A model generated the notes under the pieces. That model was not told where the DNA came from. It ran no database searches and saw only the letters and a list, made by a program, of their open reading frames with translations. 64,000 nucleotides of DNA. Source: Cytidiella melzeri (taxonomy: Eukaryota; Basidiomycota; Agaricomycetes; Polyporales; Irpicaceae). Position 1 is the first letter of the stretch; each line of letters opens with the position of its first letter. The DNA is taken from NCBI GenBank assembly GCA_022592445.1, contig JABYQR010000098.1, forward strand, positions 62,001 to 126,000, read 5' to 3'. A program made the position numbers and the translations under genes. Shown in pieces: positions 35,853-45,178 of this stretch.

Positions 35853-35867
35853 GGTTATGAGCCCCGC
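35853..35867 (+). other. Copia-1 primer-binding site, complementary to initiator tRNA anticodon region
   Basis: GGTTATGAGCCCCGC directly follows the 5' LTR. Its complement GCGGGGCTCATAACC is the anticodon stem-loop (CAT) of an initiator methionine tRNA, as in elements primed by a cleaved 5' half tRNA. The same 15 bases follow the Copia-2 5' LTR. Confidence 0.75.
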
Positions 35868-35982
35868 CTGACTCTAATCCACACTCGTCGTTCACCTTAT
35901 CGCGCCCATCTGCGCTTCGCTCCGATCAACGTCGACACACGACTCCAGGTCTCTGTATCCACATCCTTAACGTCCTACCTAC

Positions 35983-37248
35983 ATGTCGAGCACCACACCT
36001 CCCACAGGTGGTTCGGCATCGTCTGGCCCTGCTAGGTCCACTCCTGCCTCTGCAGGCCCCTCTGCCGCTGGTTCGTCGTTCGTCAAGAACACTTCCAGCA
36101 ACTCCTCGTCCATCAAACTTGACTCGCTGCCTAAGCTGACTGGTGCCAACAACTGGAAGGAATGGAACATGCTGTTCATCCAGTTCCTCAAGACGCAAGC
36201 CGTGTCTGGCATGGTCGATCCTTCTCTGGTCAAGCCCGCGTCCACCGACACGGACTACGACGACTGGTGCAAGGCCGACGCCAACGTCACTCTGGTTCTC
36301 CTTGCAACCATCAACAGCTCTCTCCACCATCTCTTCAACCTCGAGACCAACTCTGCCGCCGAGATCTACGCTAAGCTTAAGGCCAACTACTCCGCCTCGA
36401 CCACTCTCTCTGCGTTCCTCAAGTTCAAGCAGTACTTCCTTCACACGATTGACGGCTCATGCCCTCTCGTTGAACAGCTTGAAGAACGTGGTTGTCTCTG
36501 GCAAGAAGTTGATGCCTCCGGCATCCTTGACGACAAGGAACTGCTCAAGATTTTCGGTCTTCTCTCGGTACTCCCTGACTCCTTCGCCAACATCGTCGAG
36601 CCCATCCTCGCTGTCACCACGCCAAAAGACTTGAAATACGACGACATCCGATCGCGCCTCATCGACGAGGCTAAGCGAAAGGAATCGCCTTCAGTCTCTG
36701 CAGTCAAGTTCAACAAGTCTTCGGCTTCGTCCTCGTCGGGCAAGTCAAAGAAGCAGTGCGGGTTCTGCAAGTACAAGGGTCACACAGAGGACGAGTGTCG
36801 TAAGAAGAAGGCTGCCATTGAGGAGGCAAGGAAAGGGGGAAAAGGAGGAAAGGACAAAGGGAAGAAGGAATCTTCTGGGTCACCATCATCGTCTAACGGT
36901 TCTGCTGCTGTACATGTAGTCTCTGCTGAGGACTCCGCGTCCGAAGCCGCCAATGTTGCAAATATAGATGTTATGTTTTATGCTTCGGGTGAAACACCCT
37001 GGATGCTCGACTCAGGCTGTACAAGACACATCAGCAACAGCCTCAACAACTTCCACGACTACAAGCTGTTTGCTATGCCGTCGTTTGCAACATTGGCTGA
37101 TGCTTCAAAGACTTCAATGTCTACGCTTGGGTCTGGGAGCGTACGTGAAACCGTACACATTGATGGAAAGCAGCTCACAGCGCAGTTTGACAACGTCTTA
37201 TACTGCCCTGAGCATTGCCTACCGACTCATTTCAATTTCCTGTCTTGA
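35983..37248 (+). CDS. Copia-1 gag with start of protease
   Basis: A 421-codon frame. Residues about 1-40 are Ser/Pro-rich. The UBN2/DUF4219-like gag region follows (LPKLTGANNWKEWNMLF). A CCHC zinc knuckle CGFCKYKGHTEDEC is near residue 262, then a Lys/Gly-rich linker. The aspartic protease active site is WMLDSGCTRHIS near residue 345. The frame leaves the protease at an extra C (37213) within the sequence for a VLYCPE-IAYRLISIS motif, so the last 12 or so residues are frameshifted. Gag binds the element RNA and forms the particle. Confidence 0.85.
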   Translation: MSSTTPPTGGSASSGPARSTPASAGPSAAGSSFVKNTSSNSSSIKLDSLPKLTGANNWKEWNMLFIQFLKTQAVSGMVDPSLVKPASTDTDYDDWCKADANVTLVLLATINSSLHHLFNLETNSAAEIYAKLKANYSASTTLSAFLKFKQYFLHTIDGSCPLVEQLEERGCLWQEVDASGILDDKELLKIFGLLSVLPDSFANIVEPILAVTTPKDLKYDDIRSRLIDEAKRKESPSVSAVKFNKSSASSSSGKSKKQCGFCKYKGHTEDECRKKKAAIEEARKGGKGGKDKGKKESSGSPSSSNGSAAVHVVSAEDSASEAANVANIDVMFYASGETPWMLDSGCTRHISNSLNNFHDYKLFAMPSFATLADASKTSMSTLGSGSVRETVHIDGKQLTAQFDNVLYCPEHCLPTHFNFLS

Positions 37249-40200
37249 CTCCAAAGGATTCTCTACCGTTTTCACTGGCGGTAAAGCACAAATACACAAG
37301 AATGATACCACCCACGGCATAGTTACTCTCAAGGGCGGCCAATACTGGTTGGGACTTCACGTCTCTTCTTCGTTGGTTGCCTTCTCCACGCACACGCACT
37401 TGTCACCCATCGACCTTGTACACCAACGCTATGGTCACCTGAACTGGGAAGCACTACAGAAGCTACGCTCTGACGACTCCCTGGTGACAGGTCTGACTAT
37501 CAACGAGAAGACTCCTCGCTCTGAACACGCATGCAAAGGTTGTCAACTCGGCAATGCCACACGGCGCACATTCCATTCATCCTCGACACCTCGCGCGGAC
37601 AAACCTTTCAATCTCATCCACACTGACTTGGCTGGACCTATGCAGAACTCTTCTGTAAACGGCGGACACCTCTACATGCTCACGTACATTGATGACTGTT
37701 CTGACAATGTCCGGATTTATTTCCTGAAACACAAAGACAACCAGGAGCAGAAGTTTGAGGAGTTCCGTCAGCTGGTCAAAACTCAGTTCGAGAGGGATAT
37801 CAAGATTCTTCGCTCTGACAGGGGCGGTGAATACCAGTCGAAGCACTTCGTGCAACAACTGAAGGATCTTGGCATTGTCCATCAGCGCACCACCCCGGAT
37901 ACACCACAACAAAACGGCAAGGCTGAGCGTTTCAACCGCACCATCATGGAGGCTGCGCTCTCTATGCTTTACACCGCCGGGATGTCCAAAGGATTCTGGG
38001 AAGAAGCCGTGAAAACCGCCGTGCATGTGCGCAACCGAGCACCCAAACGGTCTCTGGATTGGAAGATTATAACTGGCTCCAAACCGGATGTTTCATACTT
38101 CCGTGTTTTTGGTTGCCTCGCCTATTGCCACATTCACAAGGATCATCGCAGGAAGCTCGATGCTCACGCTCAGCCTCTTGTGCATGTTGGGTATGAAGCG
38201 GGTTCTAAAGGTTACCGCTTATGGGACAAACATACTCATAGGATCGTCTCGAGTACTGACGTTGTATTCGACAAACTGATCTTTCCTAACCGTCCTTCAC
38301 CTCCTACTCAACCATCTTCGAGCATTCCAACCTCTCCGCCGACCACGTACGATCTTGAACTCTCACTCCCTTTAACACCCTCTTCACAGCCGGCTACTAC
38401 CACGTCACAAGTGCCCTCAACTCAACAACCACCTCCTCTTGACACAACATCCACGTCGGCTCCTACGCCTTCACGGATACCGCGTCCCTCTACTCCTATT
38501 CCTAGTTCGTCCACATCTGCTGAACCAGAGCCTAGCTCTTCATCCACGCCACTCTCGCCTTCCAGACGGAAAGGCCCTCCTGTCGTACCTTCTCCCAAAC
38601 TCGAGCCAAATCCCAATCGTCTTCCAGCCGCTTCTCCACATGACTACCTTCCATTCTCTAACCCGGCTCATGCTGGTGTTACACGTCGTTCACAACGCAC
38701 TGTTGTACCTCGTGATGCGAAGCGTCTCCAGTCTATGTGGGCTGCTACTGAACAAGAGATTGAGGAGACAACTCGAGCTCGCGGTAACAAGGTCCCCTAC
38801 AAAGGCAAAGGCAAAGCGAAAGCTGACGCCGGCGCTGTCCTCTCTGACGAGCAGGTCATCATGCTGGCAGCGGCAGTTACGCCTCAGGGGGAGCCTCGTA
38901 CCTACCGGCAGGCTATGGGTTCACCTGACCGAGATGACTGGCGTGCAGCTATGGAGGCTGAAATCAAAGGTCTCCAGGACACTGGAACATGGAAACTAGT
39001 TGATTTGCCCCCTGGTTGCAAGGCGATCAAGAGCAAATGGGTTTACAAACTCAAACTCGACAAGGACGGTAATGTTGATTGTTATAAGGCACGTCTGGTA
39101 GCCAAGGGTTTTGAGCAAGTTCAAGGCATTGATTTCACAGACACCTTCGCTTCCGTCGCCCGTCTGGAGTCTTGGCAATACCTCGTCGCTATGTCAGCTA
39201 TTCTGGACTGGGAAATTCACCAGATTGACTTTCAACAAGCATATCTGAACGGATCTTTGGACGAGGAGGTTTACATGGAGCAACCTGAAGGGTTTGTACT
39301 GGATGAAGGCAAAGTATGCTGCCTTCATAAGGCAATCTATGGCCTAAAGCAAGCAGGACGCCAATGGTTCCTCACGCTCAAGGCATGCCTCAAAGAACTT
39401 GGCTTTGTCTGTTACAACACAGGTGATGTCGCCATTTTCACTCGTTGACAAGGGGGAGCCCTCCAAATTATTGTTTGCTACGTCAACGATCTCACTATTA
39501 TGGGAAACAGTCTCACCCTCATCAAGGAGACTAAGGACGCTCTTTGTCGCCATTTGAATCTCAAAGACTTAGGCAAGCTCAAACACTATCTCAGTATTCG
39601 TATCACTTGGGATAGGGGGAGTCGTCTCATTTACCTTGATCAAGAGGTCTACATAAACTCCGTTCTCAAACGCTTCCAGCATGAGGACTCCAATCCTGCC
39701 TCCACGCTGCTTCCAACTGGCATAAAGTTGGTACAAAACAAAAATCCCAAGGAGCAGTGCAACCCTGCACTTATCCACACCTACCGCAGCGTACTTGGCT
39801 CACTCATGTACGCCTCCCTTGGAACTTGACCTGACATCTCGTACGCCGTTGCAAAGCTCTGTCAATACCAGTCCAACCCCTCGCAGCTGCATCTCCGTGC
39901 TGCATATCATGTCCTTTGCTACCTTCGCGGTACCTCCAGTCTCTGACTTTGTCTAGGCCATAATAACAAAGGCGTTGACAATCTTGTTGGTTACACCAAC
40001 GCTGACTTTGCCGGCGACTTAGATGACTCGCTCTCCACCTCCGGCCGGGTTTATTTCCTTGGCTATGGCGCTGTCTGCTGGTCCTTGCACAAACAACGTT
40101 CTGTGGTGAAGTCTACCTTCGACTCAGAATACTTTGCGGCTCACAAAGCTTGCGAGCAACTCAAGTGGTTGAAAATTCTCACTGATCAGATTGAGCAACC

Positions 40201-40468
40201 TCTTCCTCTACCTGTCGTCCTTCATTGCAACAACAAGAGTGCTGTAGACGCTTCCAAGTCCACCCACGTGAAGCATTCCTCCAAACATACTTGCGTCACT
40301 GCGCACGCTGTTCACAAATGCGTCACTGAAGGCCTCGTCGAATTGATTTGAATCCCTGGAGTTGACAACCCCGCTGACATCTTCACCAAGTCTTTACCAG
40401 CTGAAGCTCATGTTCGTCACTCTAAGTCCTTAGGGCTCGTCCAGTTTCACCTCGCTGAGGGGGAGTAA
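37212..40468 (+). pseudogene. Copia-1 pol: integrase, reverse transcriptase and RNase H, four TGA stops
   Basis: One continuous frame downstream of the extra base at 37213. It carries the integrase zinc motif (HQRYGH...CKGCQLG) and DDE core (IHTDLAGP; SDRGGEY; NGKAERFNRTIMEA). A Pro/Ser-rich linker follows, then the RVT_2 reverse transcriptase (WKLVDLPPGCKAIKSKWVYK; IHQIDFQQAYLNG) and an RNase H region (YFAAHKACEQLKWLK). In-frame TGA codons occur at 39446, 39827, 39944 and 40349, where Arg (CGA) is expected from the family. The catalytic YVDD box reads YVND (39485). The natural TAA stop at 40466 is formed by the first three bases of the 3' LTR. Confidence 0.85.
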
Positions 40469-40905
40469 TGGCTTTTCAGCTCCGGCTCACGGACTAGTAG
40501 TTACCGGACTCTCTTTTGTTTTCTGTATATGGTTGCTCTATTGTTCTTTCTTCACGCGGACACATCTGTATCACAGATTTTTCTTTTTGGGTTGCCTGAG
40601 GGCTCTGTCTTATATATCTTCACCCTCACTCCTGACACTCCATTGTGCTCTTTCTCTTTTGCACCTGGAGTGAGTATTCTTCGTTGTCCCTCACATATGC
40701 AATATGCTCACAGCCTGTACCTGTAGTTAACTCGCTTCGCTCGTGTGTCTTAGGTACAGTTAATATGCTATTGTGCTCTTTCTCTTTTGCACCTGGATTA
40801 ACTCGCTTCGCTCATGTGTCTCAGGTTCTTACAACGGCAAGTGGGATTACAACTGCGCATCACATCCCTGCCTCTAGATGTGTTGAATACATTCGACCGT
40901 CTTTA
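40466..40905 (+). repeat. Copia-1 3' LTR (440 bp)
   Basis: Starts TAATGG right after the purine tract and ends CTTTA, followed by the target duplication AGACA at 40906-40910. Confidence 0.85.
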
Positions 40906-40910
40906 AGACA

Positions 40911-41970
40911 TGGTCAATGTGTGCAATGAGGCGGTGATGACAGTGGTGAACAAGACATGAAAGGTGGAGAGTCGCATGGTGAGCAGGAGTATAGGACATT
41001 GGAGTCGATAAGAAGGTTTAAGGGCAGTGAGCAGTAGCTGAGAGCAATGTCAGTACAGTTACACAAAGCAAGTGCAACGTAGAGGAGAGTGGCAACATGT
41101 ACTCACCGACCAGCGCTTGACACAGTGAAAATACTTGGAGCAGGGATTAGCGGATTCAAAGGTGTACTGAGGTTCAAGGATGGTAGCAAGGGAATTCATA
41201 TATGTTGAGGCTCGTGTGCTGTGCTGATGCCAAGTGGCAGGGCACACATGTCTCATTGATTTGGGGGTTAGAAATGTGTAGAGTCATCAGTGTGGCAGAA
41301 CTTGAATGGCCTCTATCTCCCAAAACATGTTTTGTCGAGTCCCCTATCAGAGTTTGTTTGTTTTACGGAAGGAAGAAAATCAGGTTTGTATGTGTTAGAG
41401 AAAATGAGGGTGTCACTGCAATACACTGCTTCGCAAAACAAACACCAGTTCTCAAAGTTTTGTCTAGTCTCCTATCAAACCTTGTATTGCCTTCTATCAT
41501 TGTCTTGCGCAGGTTGCACAATTCCCTGAGGCTACTTGGTAAGTTCTTCCCCAGCTGGTCATGCTCACAAATTTATGTGTTTTGACACACACAACAACTT
41601 GTGTCTGGACTTGCTGGTGAGTCTAGGTTAGATGTGGTGCAGTGTGTTAACACAACATCACATTGTCAAAGATTGCAGTAGTTGTTTATTGGACATACAT
41701 GAAGCTTCATTGTGCAACTAGCACCTCACTAGAGTGATGTTGGCGGGATGATAAAATGGTGATCCAGTACATCTATTTCTATTGCAAAATCTTTGTAGCC
41801 ATGCCTACTAGGCAATACATATCTCTACGCACTTATAAGTCATATGCACTCTGGTTGTAAGCTGTGCTGAATATATCTGAGCTGAAACCAAAGTTAAGAT
41901 GGTGCAAAAAAGATGTCACACTAATGATCCTGGTCCCTTCTCAAACCAGGCTCTCAGTGCTGCTGCCAAC
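40911..41970. repeat. Segmental duplication, copy 2, part 2
   Basis: Matches 26.16-27.02 kb: the start of the secreted-protein exon, then gtgagcaggagtatagga, gagcaatgtcagtac, gagtggcaa...gtactcaccgacc, ggatggtagcaagggaattc, tatatgttgaggctcgtg and cttctcaaaccaggctctcag. The region contains no intact gene besides the truncated exon of copy B. Confidence 0.75.
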
Positions 41971-43166
41971 CTTGTGGTGTGTATATTTCATTTGCGTTGC
42001 GTTCTCGAGCCCTCTTGTGTTCCCCACTGTGTTTATTCTACTGTGTTATTTCACTGCATTGCGTTCCTCTTCCACTGTGTCCTCCATTTGAGCCATTGTT
42101 TACCTTCTCTTGGCCACTGCGTTTATATTGTGTTCCTTTCACTACCTTGTTTCTTAAAGCCACATTTCTCTTTCACTTGGCAACTGCAATTCACTGTGTT
42201 CTCTCCTTTCCTCTCATCCCTCGCAACCTTTTGCCATTGTCTCACTCAACCTTTGAGCTTCCCCACCATTACCCTCTTGGGTTCTTTACCTCACGCCTTG
42301 TAGATCCCTCGGCGTGCATCACTGTCATTTCTTGCACTTCCCTACATACCATATCCCCTTCTCTTGCCCCTAGCTGTTGTACAGCTCCCACCTACCACTT
42401 GCGCTCCTCCTGCCTTGTTGCTTGACGCTGCATCTCATTGCATCTTGTTGCTTCTTGCCACATTGCATCCCCTCTTGTTTGTGTTCAGGTGCAGCCTAGG
42501 CCTCTTGGACCCACTCACATCACATATTTACTCTGCCCCTGTTACTACACACACACGTGATCACCTCCCTTGAGGTCTGGTGTGTTTGTGCCTGGTCCCT
42601 CTGTGTCCAGGGGGTTTGTTAGTGTCACAGTGCTTTGTACGTTGACAATCATATTTCAACAACACAGGTGGCTGCCTCCTCTCCTCTGTATTTCCAGCCC
42701 CCTCATGTCATGTTTGTCCAATGTACACTTGAAAAGACAAAGGAATAGACTTGACTACTCAGAATGTTCACAAATATTCTTGTGAATTCTGCTTGACATG
42801 TTTCAAAGAAGAACCCAAGAATTGTCTGAGTGGTAACAAGTGCCAGCAAGTATGATGATCTGGTGGTGTCATGCTCAAGGACGTCAGAATAACGAGCAGG
42901 TTGCCTGAGCCTTCAGCGCCTGACACACGGTAAAGTGCAAAATTAATATTGTCACAAAATATGTTTAACAGGAAGTCACTCATTCAAATGATGGAACATG
43001 GATTTCTGAGCTTAAGATTTGGGATGCTGGAGAAAGCAAAGACAATGTACCTCCACATCTTGCCTGAAACAAGCCCAAAACTGTGTCAGATTTTGGGATC
43101 CAGATCAAGCTTCATTCTCCTTGATAACTCTGACAAAGGTTTTGTCATCTGTTCCTGATTGCAGCC
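41971..43166. other. Pyrimidine-rich, repeat-bearing non-coding region
   Basis: From about 41980 to 42570 the plus strand is strongly C/T-rich, producing long Leu/Ser/Cys-rich open frames that are not genes. At about 42825-42960 a block (caagtgccag, atgatgatctgg, gcctgagcc, gcgcctgac, attgtcaca) recurs at about 49947-50080, marking a dispersed repeat of unknown class. Confidence 0.5.
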
Positions 43167-43937
43167 TGTCACAAATCTTCAATGTTCTACAAGACTTGCC
43201 TTACCAGGCAACAGAATATTTAGGCACTTACCCAGCACTTATCCAGCACTTATCTGGCGCTTGTTTTAGCGCTTATTTTAGCGCCTATCAATTGATGCAC
43301 ACTCCATCAGTGATGCACTGATGTGCTCCTTTCGTTATTGTCGTGGATGGCCCAACTAGTCCTTATTTTTTTGCAATTTACCTCTTGTTTTTATCTTGAA
43401 AAACCTGGGGCTACAACCCAGTTGCAGTCCTCTTTGCACAAACACCTTGCACATCTATTAAGCGCCCGTATCACGTGGCTTAGACACTCTGCATGGTCAC
43501 GTTACTTGCTGCTACATCACACTGGCATGTAACTCAGCTTATGTAAGACCACATGGCTACAACCACATGGCTCAGCCCATAGCTAGGGTTTGACATCATA
43601 GATACCGTTCACATGGACTTCTTTTGTCCTTTCCCCTATTGTTCTCTTTATGGAAGAATGTTCTCACAGGTGTGGGAATGGAATACAATAGTTAGTCTCC
43701 TTTTAGATAGATTCTCTCACGAGTAGAGGTCTTGGCAGAGTCCAGACAATAGCTATTGTTCTCCTTTAGGTAGTTCTATTGTTCTTCATTCACATGGCTT
43801 CCTGCAAAGCCTGCCCTTAACATGGTCTGTGCGCAGGTCCCTGAAGTCTGTATATACAGCTGCATGTACACTTCTAGCCCCCATCTAGACCTCTTGGTCT
43901 TTACTGGGCTAGGTAAGCAATCCCCTCTTGTACTACA

Positions 43938-44285
43938 TATTGTTCTCAAGACTTTCCGACCGATCGTTTTGATTCCGTCTCGTCATGTTATCCATTCCGT
44001 CTTCCGTTCCGTCTCATACACGCAATCCGTCAGCTTCTTCGATTCCATTCTCTATCTATTCGGTCATCTACTTATGTCATTTCTTTAAGAGTATATTCCT
44101 TCCCCCCACATACACTCCGAGTACCCGCTTTACTATGTCACTATTCCACATTCCATTTCATTACCCTATTAATTATTTCCGCACTTGTGAAAACTATATA
44201 AACCATGTAAATTCGTTTGTTTTAATTATCCTGATCACTCGTTATCACTCTCCGTGTGCGCTCGCTCTCCCCTTGCAAAACAATA
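43938..44285 (+). repeat. Copia-2 5' LTR
   Basis: 348 bp, TATTGTTCTCAAGAC to CTTGCAAAACAATA. Contains a TATA-like ctatataaacc about 90 bp before its end, a likely promoter. Confidence 0.9.
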
Positions 44286-44310
44286 GGTTATGAGCCCCGC
44301 GCTCTAAACC
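44286..44310 (+). other. Copia-2 primer-binding site (initiator tRNA half)
   Basis: Immediately after the LTR, GGTTATGAGCCCCGCG then CTCTAAACC. Its complement reads GGTTTAGAG then CGCGGGGCTCATAACC, matching the D-arm to anticodon-loop part of an initiator methionine tRNA and ending in the loop after the CAT anticodon. Confidence 0.75.
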
Positions 44311-44443
44311 AAGCGCACCAATATCTCGATAACTTCAAGCTCTATACTTGGACCCTTTATGGATCACAGCAACAATACGTCGGCATTACGCCCGTAGGCC
44401 ATTTCTATTAGAAATTATTCTTAGATCTTTTTATTAGATCACT

Positions 44444-45178
44444 ATGTCTACTACTCCCACACCTGCCACCGTCGCTGCGGCAACTTCAAGTGCGTCCGAA
44501 CCTTCGGGCACTTATCAAATCAACCCATTACGGGGAGCCGAGAATTACATCACTTGGCGCGTTCAAATCTTGGACATATTCACGGACATGGGTCTGTGGG
44601 ATTATACATCCGGTGATATCGCTAAACCCACTGATGCAAAGCTAAGAGCCGAGTGGACAAAGACAGATTGAAAGGCTTTTACGGCTATTCGTCTCCGCGT
44701 TTCAAACGCTATGATGGCGCATGTGATTTCCGCCGCAACATCGAAGGACGCTTTCGACACCCTTGCCAACGTATTCAATAATGAAGGCGCGGTAGCACTT
44801 ATTGTTCTCCGTCGCCGTTTCCTCCAATATTCCATAACAGAAGGTTCTGATCTTGAGGAAGAAATCCGGAAAATCAAGAGCCTGTGGCAAGAGATCAATC
44901 TCATTCAAACAACAAAGATCTCCGATAACGAACTTGCCTCCGTTATCCTAACCGCCTTACCGCCCACTTGGGACCCTTTGATCGCTTCCATCTCGCTTGA
45001 CAACACGCTAACTTCCGCTAATATCATTGGTCGTATACTACAGGAAGAAGGCCACCGAAAGGAGCGATCAACTTCTGAAACAACCCTGTACGCGAATACT
45101 AAGCGTCACATCAAATCCAAATTCCGATCAGGCGTTTTTTTGCCATGGCTGCGGAAAAGAAGGCCACATCAAACCTGA
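44444..45178 (+). pseudogene. Copia-2 gag, with one TGA and a T-run frameshift
   Basis: The frame starts MSTTPTPATVAAATSS, then the Copia gag core (YQINPLRGAENYITWRVQ; DLEEEIRKIKSLWQEINLI; LTALPPTWDPLIASI). The stop TGA at 44669 stands where a Trp codon (TGG) is expected. After a run of seven T (45135-45141) the frame loses the zinc knuckle, which continues in the next frame as CHGCGKEGHIKPEC, so the run carries one extra T relative to a coding ancestor. Confidence 0.8.

Larger units (their letters stand above)
35414..40905 (+). mobile_element. Copia-1: Ty1/Copia LTR retrotransposon
   Basis: Complete structure: LTRs 35414-35852 and 40466-40905, PBS at 35853, gag-protease frame, integrase and reverse transcriptase/RNase H frame, a purine-rich tract (gctgagggggag) before the 3' LTR, and a 5-bp target duplication AGACA. 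Domain order protease, integrase, reverse transcriptase, RNase H is the Copia order. LTR ends are TAA...TTA. The pol frame is open except for one extra base in the protease region and four in-frame TGA codons, so it is inactive. Confidence 0.9.
35067..40977 (-). pseudogene. Small secreted protein (copy B), split by a Copia insertion
   Basis: The first part of exon 1 is at 40977-40906 (MRLSTFHVLFTTVITASLHT, a signal peptide paralogous to copy A). It continues after the inserted element at 35413 with PMPLGYSIDDAGFERSQ and then exon 2 (LNDRATEPVPEVND to PTRSRNM, stop at 35067). The insertion falls right at the end of the signal sequence, after the codons for TLTMS. The 5-bp target duplication AGACA is at 35409-35413 and 40906-40910. 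The intron donor is GTGGGT where copy A has GTGAGT. The mature part is strongly diverged from copy A, so the two had separated before the insertion. Confidence 0.72.

Noticed and set aside
36143..36634. 163-codon frame overlapping Copia-1 gag
   Set aside because: Shadow of gag in another frame, Ser/Thr/Pro-rich because of codon structure.
41979..42573. Overlapping plus-strand frames rich in Leu, Ser, Cys and Phe
   Set aside because: Product of a C/T-rich tract; three overlapping frames look alike, so no gene.
43167..43340. CRISPR-like array of GCGCTTATCC/CACTTATCC repeats (also at 63700-63840)
   Set aside because: Irregular spacing and unit length, no constant spacers, and it is part of an LTR in a eukaryotic genome.
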